Assembly (NCBI RefSeq): GCF_010730195.1
Contig: NZ_AP022613.1
Coordinates: 3,348,001 to 3,412,000 of the forward strand
Direction: 5' to 3'
Origin: Mycobacterium conspicuum
GTDB taxonomy: Bacteria > Actinomycetota > Actinomycetes > Mycobacteriales > Mycobacteriaceae
Length of the DNA stretch: 64,000 bases
Below are positions 58,044 through 64,000 of the stretch, piece after piece. Both the position numbers and the translations under genes were made by a program. Position 1 is the stretch's first letter. The number at the start of each line of letters is the position of its first letter. A model generated the notes under the pieces. It worked only from the letters and a program-made list of their open reading frames with translations, ran no database searches and was not told the origin of the DNA.

Positions 58044-58330
58044 CTAGCGCGGCGAGTCGGTGGCGATGCCGAGATCCGCTGCGGCTGAAAGCATTCCAGC
58101 GTCGTACGTGACGACGGTACGCAGGGCGTCACCGGCGCGCTGTGCGGCGACGAGGTGAATCGCGTCAAGGCTGCGAAGCCTTAACGGCTGCAGCGTGCCG
58201 GACTCGTCGAGCAGTTGTCGGGTCAAGCACGACCGTATTCAGTCCCCGCAGCAGGTCTCGCGCTGCGGCGACGGCTTTGGGCCCGTTTGCGGCGACCGCT
58301 CGCAGCAGTTCGGTTCGGACCGGATCAGCG
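58044..58330 (-). pseudogene. Broken VapC toxin
   Basis: PIN-domain toxin remnant. One frame gives RTELLRAVAANGPKAVAAARDLLRGLNTVVL; a one-base shift at about 58225 (an extra A on the plus strand) then joins the proper continuation TRQLLDESGTLQPLRLRSLDAIHLVAA ... VVTYDAGMLSAAADLGI. About 40 N-terminal residues, including the first catalytic Asp and the start codon, are missing right after the vapB stop. Both a deletion and a frameshift mean there is no active toxin. Confidence 0.82.
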
Positions 58331-58591
58331 TTCGTCGCCGCGCAGTTCCTCAAGGGCTTCGATGCGGCTATGCGGGTAAGACTCGGGCCTGAGATCGCCA
58401 GCCTGCAATGAACGTGACGCCGGCACGACGTCTCCAGCATTGATTAGGTCTTGCCACGGGTCGCCCGATACCGGCACCAGACGCGCGACGGGTCGACCCC
58501 GGTCGGTGATCTCGATCGACTCCCCCGACTCGACATCCGCCAAGTACTTGCTGGCGTTTTGACGTAGTTCGCGGACGCCGATGCTCTTCAT
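58325..58591 (-). CDS. VapB-type antitoxin (Phd/YefM fold), orphan
   Basis: An 88-aa antitoxin with the Phd/YefM start MKSIGVRELRQNASKYLADVESGESIEITDRGRPVARLVP and a C-terminal toxin-binding half ending EELRGDER. It looks complete. Its partner toxin directly downstream is destroyed, so it may be kept only as an autorepressor or as an antitoxin against related toxins. It lies 19 bp after the Rv2197c-like gene on the same strand. No such pair lies here in M. tuberculosis, as far as I recall. Confidence 0.88.
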   Translation of the reverse strand: MKSIGVRELRQNASKYLADVESGESIEITDRGRPVARLVPVSGDPWQDLINAGDVVPASRSLQAGDLRPESYPHSRIEALEELRGDER

Positions 58592-58610
58592 GTGCTACAT
58601 CACCCGGGAA

Positions 58611-59252
58611 TTATTGCGCCAACAGCTGGCGCAGCTGCCGCACGTACAGCCACTCGATCGCCGGCAGCCCGGCGGTGACGGCCCCCGCCAGCGCGTAGGC
58701 GACCCAGGACGCTCCGTCGTCGCCGACGGCCATCAGATAGGTCGCGGTCGCGACCCCGATCAGCGCGAGCCCGATCGTGCCAGTCAATGCGACGGTGCCG
58801 CGCAACCAGATTCGGTCCACGGCCGAGCCCACCGGCTCGGTGGTCGGCGCCGACGGCTGGATCCGCGCGGGGCGTGCCCGGTCGGCCACGGGCCGCGCGG
58901 CCGGGTGCCCGGTCCTGACCAACTGCCGGGCCGCGCCGCGCGCCGACGCGCCCGCCAGTGGAGCAGGCGGCTCGTTGCGGGACATCCGTCGCGCACGCAG
59001 CAGCACCGGGATCGCTCCGGCGATGATCAGCGCCGAGACGATGATGACGACGTACAACACCCACGGAGTGTGCTGGCTGGCGGTCGCCTTGTGATAGCCG
59101 TGGCCCAGGTTCGCCAGGGCCACGATCGCGGCCACGCTCACGCCGATCAACACCAGCCAGACCGCCGCGCACGCCCCCACCAGGATGCGATCGACGACGT
59201 GCGGTGGAACGGTGTCCGACCCATGCCGGTATGCCGCATAGCTACTCGTCAT
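58611..59252 (-). CDS. Membrane protein, mmpS3 partner (Rv2197c-like)
   Basis: A 213-aa protein with four transmembrane helices: two in the first third (about 22-45, 62-85) and two near the end (about 150-175, 180-200), separated by a Pro/Ala/Arg-rich cytoplasmic loop. Signature segments are PHVVDRILVGACAAVWLVLIGVSV and VDRIWLRGTVALTGTIGLALIGV. Function unknown. Its ATG shares a base with the mmpS3 stop (TGATG), so the two are translationally coupled. The frame is open upstream inside mmpS3. Confidence 0.87.
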   Translation of the reverse strand: MTSSYAAYRHGSDTVPPHVVDRILVGACAAVWLVLIGVSVAAIVALANLGHGYHKATASQHTPWVLYVVIIVSALIIAGAIPVLLRARRMSRNEPPAPLAGASARGAARQLVRTGHPAARPVADRARPARIQPSAPTTEPVGSAVDRIWLRGTVALTGTIGLALIGVATATYLMAVGDDGASWVAYALAGAVTAGLPAIEWLYVRQLRQLLAQ

Positions 59253-60145
59253 CAGCAGCTCGTCTGCGGTGCGTCGCTGTTGTTGGACGACAGCACCGCA
59301 CCGTCGCTGGTGGTGATCGAGCAGTTGAGTCTGCTGACGCGGAACAGGCTGGACGCCTGGACGGACCCGACATCGGACGTCGAGATCGGGGTGACCGTCA
59401 TCGACCACGGGATGTACACGTTGTGTTGGGTCCGGGAGCGGCCGGCGGCGTCGACGTAGGTCACGGTGATGATGTCGCCCGGCGCCTTGCTGCCGGTCAC
59501 CGTGTAGGTGACCTGCCGCGGGGCGGCCGGAGTCGTGCTCGGCGGCGGCGGCGCGGCGGCCGTACTGGTCGCCGGCGGCGGCGCCGCGCTGCTCGGCGGC
59601 GGGGGCGGGGGCGGCGGCGGTGGTGTCACCGTCACCGTTTGCGTCTCGGTGGCCGTCGGCGGCGGGGGCGGAGGCGGAGGTGGCGGCGGCGGCGTGGTCG
59701 TCGTGATCTGGTCCTGCACAGGCGGTCCGGTCGTGGTGGTGGTCGTGCTGGTGCCGGGGGCCGCGAGCCTATTGCTCTCGGTGTTCGTCACCAGCAGGGA
59801 CACCGAAACCACCAGCGCGATCGCGGCCACAATGGCGGCCACCCCGACCACCCAAGGCCAGCGCGGCCGACGCTCGTCGTCCCGGGGCGGCTCGTCGTAG
59901 TCGTCGTAGTCATAGAGCCCAAGGTCGACCGGCATATAGGGGGCGCTGAAGTGCTCGGACTCCGGGGCCGAATAGGCCCGCGAATATGCGTCCGTCTCGC
60001 TGGTGTGGTCGTGCGCCCCTATTTCGGGGATTTCCGGTATCTCGCCGCTGTCGGCGTGGGGGTCCGGCGATCGCGGTTCTGGGAGGGGCCCGCTGCCGGA
60101 GTCGGCATCCTCACGCCCCGGTCCCGGGGGATTCGGCCCGCTCAT
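59252..60145 (-). CDS. mmpS3: MmpS3 membrane protein
   Basis: A ~297-aa MmpS-family protein. An acidic cytoplasmic N-terminus rich in Tyr/Asp (about 1-95, YDYDDYDEPPRDDERRP) precedes one transmembrane helix (about 98-120, VVGVAAIVAAIALVVSVSLLV). The outside part has a Thr/Pro linker with runs of 12 and 10 prolines, then the MmpS beta domain (VTYTVTGSKAPGDIITVTYVDAAGR). Unlike MmpS4/5 it has no MmpL gene beside it; roles in cell division and polar growth are reported. The ATG at 60145 is chosen over an upstream frame extension. Confidence 0.93.
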   Translation of the reverse strand: MSGPNPPGPGREDADSGSGPLPEPRSPDPHADSGEIPEIPEIGAHDHTSETDAYSRAYSAPESEHFSAPYMPVDLGLYDYDDYDEPPRDDERRPRWPWVVGVAAIVAAIALVVSVSLLVTNTESNRLAAPGTSTTTTTTGPPVQDQITTTTPPPPPPPPPPPPTATETQTVTVTPPPPPPPPPPSSAAPPPATSTAAAPPPPSTTPAAPRQVTYTVTGSKAPGDIITVTYVDAAGRSRTQHNVYIPWSMTVTPISTSDVGSVQASSLFRVSRLNCSITTSDGAVLSSNNSDAPQTSC

Positions 60146-60329
60146 GTTTGCCTGCCCTGTCCAACTGCATCTCCAGCGCACAAGGCCCCGCAGTTACCTC
60201 GTTGCGCGCACGCTGGGGAGCTTCTCATTTTTGCCTGGGCAAACCCTACCGAACCGACCGGGACAAAGATGTATCGGCGACCTCCGGACCGATCAACTGA
60301 TGCCCTGATTGTGACCTTTAAGCGGCCGA

Positions 60330-60749
60330 TCAGTGCTTCTCGGGGCCGATGTAGTACTCGAAGACCAACCCGGCCGCCGAGGCGAGGATGAACGCTACTC
60401 CGGCGACGATCAGCCACGGCAGCCACAGCGCGATGCCAACCGCAGCCGTCGAGCCGGCCAACGCGATCAGGATCGGCCACCAGCTGTGCGGGGCGTAGAA
60501 ACCCAATTCGCCTGCGCCGTCGCTGATCTCGGCGCCTTCGTAGTCCTCGGGCCGGGTGTCCAGCCGGCGCGCCACGAAGCGGAAGAAGGTGGCGGTGATG
60601 AACGCCAGGCCGCAGGTCAGCACCAGCGCCGTCGTGCCGGCCCACTCGACCCCGCCGGTGGCGAACGCGGCGGTCAATCCCCCGTACAGCGCCGCCACTA
60701 GGAGGAAGAACCCGGCGATGAATTCGAACAGCCTCGCTTCGATATGCAT
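60330..60749 (-). CDS. ctaF: Cytochrome c oxidase subunit IV (actinobacterial)
   Basis: A 139-aa subunit found only in actinobacterial aa3 oxidases, with four transmembrane helices (about 8-30, 36-58, 83-105, 110-132). The start MHIEARLFEFIAGFFLLVAALYGG and the FYAPHSWWPILIAL segment are family marks. It is coded 8 bp after ctaC on the same strand, so the two form an operon. It helps hold the oxidase in the bcc-aa3 supercomplex. Confidence 0.95.
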   Translation of the reverse strand: MHIEARLFEFIAGFFLLVAALYGGLTAAFATGGVEWAGTTALVLTCGLAFITATFFRFVARRLDTRPEDYEGAEISDGAGELGFYAPHSWWPILIALAGSTAAVGIALWLPWLIVAGVAFILASAAGLVFEYYIGPEKH

Positions 60750-60757
60750 GGGTGGTC

Positions 60758-61813
60758 CTAACCTGCCTGGCTTCCGACCAACTCACCGCGGCGGGCGTCG
60801 AATGGGTGCGTGCTCGTCGCTACCGGGGACTGGTTGATCGCCTGCAATGCCTGCGCGTTGGTCTTGCCGTCGATCCGTTGCTGTAGGTATGCCTTGAAGT
60901 CGTTGGGCGAGACCACCCGAACCTCGAAGTTCATCATCGCGTGGTACGTCCCGCACATCTCGGCGCAGTGCCCGACGAACGCGCCGGTCTTGTTGATCTG
61001 TTCGACCTGAAAGACGTTGACGGAGTTGTTTTCCGTCGGGTGCGGCATCACGTCGCGCTTGAACAAGAACTCCGGCACCCAGAAGGAGTGGATCACATCG
61101 GCGGCGGCCAATTGGAATTCGATGCGCTTGCCGGCCGGCAGCACCAGCACCGGGATCTCGTCGGTCGTGCCCAACGTCTCGACCTTGTCGAAATTCAGAT
61201 AGGTCCGGTCCTCGGTGTTGAGCCCGTGCACCGGCCCGACCCGCTCCTCACCGTGGGCGTCCTTGCCTTCCGGCTTGGAGGTCATGGCCTTCTTGCGCGC
61301 CTCGTCGGCGCCCTCGTAGGTCAGGGTGCCGTCTTTGAAGTTGACCCGTTGATAACCGAACTTCCAGTTCCATTGGAAGGCCGTCACGTCCACCACGACC
61401 TCCGGGTCCTTGGCGACGTGCATCATCTTCTCCTGCACCACCACGGTGAAATAGAACAGCACCGAGATGATGAGGAACGGCGTCACGGTCAGCGCCAGCT
61501 CCAACGGCATGTTGTAGCCGAACTGGCGGGGCAACTCGGTGTCGGACTGCCTCTTCCGATGGAAGGCGGACGACCAGAAGATCAGACCCCACACGATGAC
61601 GCCGACCACCAGGGAGGCGATCACCGCCCCGAGCCACAGCTCCCGGTTGAGGTGGGCCTCCGGGGTGATGCCGTCCGGCCAGCCCATGCCCAGCGCTTCC
61701 TGCCAGCTGCAGCCGCTCAGGGTGAGGGCCAGCACGCCCAGCGTGGCGGCCAACGCCGCACGCCGGCAGGTCCTGGAAGGACGAGAAATACGGGCTGGCC
61801 CGCGAGGTGTCAC
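60758..61813 (-). CDS. ctaC: Cytochrome c oxidase subunit II
   Basis: A 351-aa CuA-bearing subunit. It is made as a lipoprotein: lipobox LTLSG-C with Cys-35. Two transmembrane helices (about 55-80, 105-128) are followed by the periplasmic cupredoxin domain. The CuA site is visible as HSFWVPEF (first His), then GHCAEMCGTYHAMM (two Cys, Glu, His, Met). Electrons reach it from QcrC. GTG start with AGGAGG 7 nt upstream. Confidence 0.97.
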   Translation of the reverse strand: MTPRGPARISRPSRTCRRAALAATLGVLALTLSGCSWQEALGMGWPDGITPEAHLNRELWLGAVIASLVVGVIVWGLIFWSSAFHRKRQSDTELPRQFGYNMPLELALTVTPFLIISVLFYFTVVVQEKMMHVAKDPEVVVDVTAFQWNWKFGYQRVNFKDGTLTYEGADEARKKAMTSKPEGKDAHGEERVGPVHGLNTEDRTYLNFDKVETLGTTDEIPVLVLPAGKRIEFQLAAADVIHSFWVPEFLFKRDVMPHPTENNSVNVFQVEQINKTGAFVGHCAEMCGTYHAMMNFEVRVVSPNDFKAYLQQRIDGKTNAQALQAINQSPVATSTHPFDARRGELVGSQAG

Positions 61814-61873
61814 GTTGGCGCCTCCTGTATCTCAAGCTGGGCCGATTGCGAAAAACGACTGATTCGGATTCGA

Positions 61874-61879
61874 ATACTA
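61874..61879 (-). promoter_or_regulatory. Possible ctaC -10 box
   Basis: Minus-strand TAGTAT (61879-61874) lies about 60 bp before the ctaC start, giving a normal leader with the AGGAGG ribosome site. A small palindrome TACGCAGCGTA overlaps its upstream edge. Confidence 0.4.
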
Positions 61880-61958
61880 CGCAGCGTAGACCACGACGCT
61901 CACCCGGGCGACGATGCGTGCCCAAACTAACGCCCCGGTGCTGGCATACTGGGGCGCC

Positions 61959-63908
61959 GTGTGTGGACTGCTGGCGTTCGTGGCTGACCCGGCCGGCACT
62001 ACCGGGGGGGCCGAGCGAGCCGATCGCGCCATCGCCGACGCGTCGCACTTGATGCGCCACCGCGGCCCGGACGAGCCGGACACCTGGTTCGACCCCCGCA
62101 AGGACGGCGAGGTGGTATTCGCGTTCAACCGGCTCTCCATCATCGACATCGCGCATTCGCACCAGCCGCTGCGGTGGGGACCGCGCCAAGCCCCCGACCG
62201 CTACGTGCTGGTGTTCAACGGCGAGATCTACAACTACCTCGAACTGCGCGAGGAATTGCGCACCCGGCACGGCGCCGTGTTCGCCACCGACGGCGACGGC
62301 GAGGCCATCGTCGCCGGCTACCACTACTGGGGCACCGACGTGCTGAAGCGCCTGCGCGGCATGTTCGCGTTCGCGCTGTGGGACACGGCAACCCGCGAAT
62401 TGTTCTGCGCCCGTGACCCTTTCGGCATCAAGCCGCTGTTCATGGCGACCGGTGCCGGCGGCACCGCGGTGGCCAGCGAGAAGAAATGCCTGCTGGATCT
62501 GGCCGACCTGATCGGGTTCGACACCGGCCTCGACGAGCGCGCGGTGCAGCACTACACCGTGCTGCAATACGTGCCCGAGCCCGAGACGCTGCACCGCGGG
62601 GTGCGCCGGCTGGAATCGGGCTGCTACGCCCGCATCCGCCCCGGCGCTGGGCCGGAGATCACCCGGTACTTCGTGCCGCGGTTCGCCGCGGTGCCGATCA
62701 CCCCCGACACCGAACGGGCCCGCTACGACGAGATCACCGCCGTTCTCGAGGACTCGGTGGCCAAGCACATGCGCGCCGACGTCACCGTCGGGGCGTTTCT
62801 GTCCGGGGGCATCGACTCGACGGCGATCGCGGCGCTGGCCATCCGGCACAACCCACGGCTGATCACGTTCACCACGGGCTTCGAGCGGGAGGGATTCTCC
62901 GAGATCGACGTGGCGGTGGCCTCGGCCAAGGCGATCGGCGCCCGCCACATCGCCAAGGTGGTCAGCGCCGACGAGTTCGTCGCCGCGCTGCCCGAAATCG
63001 TCTGGTACCTCGACGAGCCGGTCGCCGACCCGGCGCTGGTGCCGCTGTTCTTCGTCGCGCGCGAGGCGCGCAAGCACGTCAAGGTGGTGCTCTCCGGCGA
63101 GGGCGCCGACGAGCTGTTCGGCGGCTACACGATCTACCGGGAGCCGTTGTCGCTGAGGCCCTTCGACTACCTGCCGCGGCCGCTGCGGCGCTCGATGGGC
63201 AGGTTCTCCAAACCGCTGCCCGACGGCATGCGCGGCAAGAGCCTGCTGCACCGCGGGTCGCTGACCCTCGAGGAGCGCTACTACGGCAATGCCCGCAGCT
63301 TCTCCGACGCGCAGCTGCGCGACGTGCTGGTGGCCTTCCGCGAGGATTGGACCCACACCGACGTCACGGCGCCGCTGTACACCGAGTCGGCCGCCTGGGA
63401 CCCGGTGGCCCGCATGCAACACATCGACCTGTTCACCTGGCTGCGCGGCGACATCCTGGTCAAGGCCGACAAGATGACGATGGCCAACTCGCTGGAGCTG
63501 CGGGTGCCGTTTTTGGACCCCGAGGTGTTCGCGGTGGCGTCGCGGCTTCCGGTGGACGCCAAGATCACCCGAACCACCACCAAGTACGCGCTGCGCCGGG
63601 CGCTGGAGCCCATCGTCCCGCCGCACGTGTTGCACCGGCCCAAGCTCGGGTTCCCGGTCCCGATCCGGCATTGGCTGCGGGCCGGCGAACTGCTGGAGTG
63701 GGCGTACGCGACGGTCGACGCGTCACAGGCGGATCGGCTGATCGACAAGGCCGCGGTGCGGCGGATGCTCGACGAGCACCGCACCGGCGACGCCGATCAC
63801 AGCCGCCGGCTGTGGACGGTGCTGATCTTCATGCTCTGGCACGCGATCTTCGTCGAGCGCTCCGTGGTGCCGCGGATCAGCGAGCCGGTCTACCCGGTCG
63901 AGCTGTAG
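61959..63908 (+). CDS. asnB: Asparagine synthetase (glutamine-hydrolysing)
   Basis: A 649-aa class II glutamine amidotransferase. The GTG at 61959 is the true start because Cys must follow the initiator as the catalytic nucleophile (M-CGLLAFVADP). N-terminal glutaminase motifs RHRGPDEPD and NGEIYNY are present; the synthetase domain has the PP-loop SGGIDSTAIA and SGEGADELFGGY. In mycobacteria this gene is linked to amidation of the meso-DAP of peptidoglycan, which would fit the neighbourhood. Divergent from ctaC. Confidence 0.95.
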   Translation: MCGLLAFVADPAGTTGGAERADRAIADASHLMRHRGPDEPDTWFDPRKDGEVVFAFNRLSIIDIAHSHQPLRWGPRQAPDRYVLVFNGEIYNYLELREELRTRHGAVFATDGDGEAIVAGYHYWGTDVLKRLRGMFAFALWDTATRELFCARDPFGIKPLFMATGAGGTAVASEKKCLLDLADLIGFDTGLDERAVQHYTVLQYVPEPETLHRGVRRLESGCYARIRPGAGPEITRYFVPRFAAVPITPDTERARYDEITAVLEDSVAKHMRADVTVGAFLSGGIDSTAIAALAIRHNPRLITFTTGFEREGFSEIDVAVASAKAIGARHIAKVVSADEFVAALPEIVWYLDEPVADPALVPLFFVAREARKHVKVVLSGEGADELFGGYTIYREPLSLRPFDYLPRPLRRSMGRFSKPLPDGMRGKSLLHRGSLTLEERYYGNARSFSDAQLRDVLVAFREDWTHTDVTAPLYTESAAWDPVARMQHIDLFTWLRGDILVKADKMTMANSLELRVPFLDPEVFAVASRLPVDAKITRTTTKYALRRALEPIVPPHVLHRPKLGFPVPIRHWLRAGELLEWAYATVDASQADRLIDKAAVRRMLDEHRTGDADHSRRLWTVLIFMLWHAIFVERSVVPRISEPVYPVEL

Positions 63909-63918
63909 GTCTGGCGAA

Positions 63919-64000
63919 TTAGGCGAGCACCGCGGCGATCTCGGCGGCGGCGTCGTCGCCGTAGGCACCGGCCAGGCGGGTCTTGGCGACCTCGTGGTCC
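63919..64000 (-). CDS. Carbohydrate/adenosine kinase, 3' end only
   Basis: Only the last 26 codons are inside the window: they read DHEVAKTRLAGAYGDDAAAEIAAVLA and then TAA. This matches the C-terminus of the mycobacterial PfkB-family adenosine kinase (Rv2202c, adoK/cbhK), which also follows asnB in M. tuberculosis. The body of the gene lies beyond the window, so the call rests on this tail and on gene order. Convergent with asnB, 10 bp apart. Confidence 0.65.
   Translation of the reverse strand, partial: DHEVAKTRLAGAYGDDAAAEIAAVLA

Noticed and set aside
1..64000. CRISPR array, prophage, rRNA operon or secondary-metabolite cluster
   Set aside because: No regularly spaced repeats, phage structural genes, rRNA sequence or PKS/NRPS-type genes were seen anywhere in the window.

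Overview
This window is a high-GC actinobacterial chromosome segment. Gene order and protein sequence identify a slow-growing Mycobacterium, probably from the M. avium complex. The species call is an inference. The genus call rests on the wag31-sepF-ftsZ-mur cluster, the qcrCAB/ctaE respiratory genes, PIM/LAM mannosyltransferases, pknL, mmpS3 and the same gene order as the Rv2139-Rv2202c stretch of M. tuberculosis, recognised from memory.

Layout. At 1-3389 are the 3' end of pyrD, an unknown membrane protein, a PEBP-like protein and an M20 peptidase. At 3458-6534 is an accessory zone around a tRNA-Leu(GAG) gene. It holds a truncated transposase, an internally deleted IS6110-like element, a single AAA/DUF4143 gene bracketed by duplicated tRNA ends, an intrinsic terminator and a PIN-toxin remnant. 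From 6742 to 28432 runs the division and cell-wall (dcw) cluster, mostly on the minus strand: wag31, a YggT protein, sepF, a PLP-binding protein, pgeF, ftsZ, ftsQ, murC, murG, ftsW, murD, mraY, murF, murE, pbpB, an FtsL-like protein, rsmH and mraZ. Most mur/fts genes overlap by 4 bp, which points to coupled translation. Four 10-bp-spaced boxes precede mraZ.

From 28793 to 50712 are envelope and regulatory genes: a DUF3040 protein, a GNAT acetyltransferase, lppM, a MetF-like protein, idsA2, mptA, a PknL-linked DNA-binding protein, pknL, an accessory FAD monooxygenase, aroG, an RNase, an alpha-1,2-mannosyltransferase, an acyltransferase, an ArsA-like ATPase with two START-type proteins, fadD15, pimB, a HExxH protein, ripC and a CxxC protein. 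From 50835 to the end are a DEDDh/GIY-YIG nuclease, trpD, ctaE-qcrC-qcrA-qcrB (cytochrome bcc and oxidase subunit III), a decayed vapBC pair, a membrane protein with mmpS3, ctaF-ctaC (oxidase subunits IV and II), asnB and the 3' end of an adenosine-kinase-like gene.

The genes fit one theme: building, crosslinking and dividing the cell envelope (peptidoglycan, PIM/LAM, prenyl diphosphates, Ser/Thr kinase control), followed by the terminal respiratory chain. At least eight starts sit 6-8 nt after a TANNNT box, the usual layout of mycobacterial leaderless genes. The clearest non-core material is the tRNA-Leu zone, the FAD monooxygenase and the broken vapBC module.
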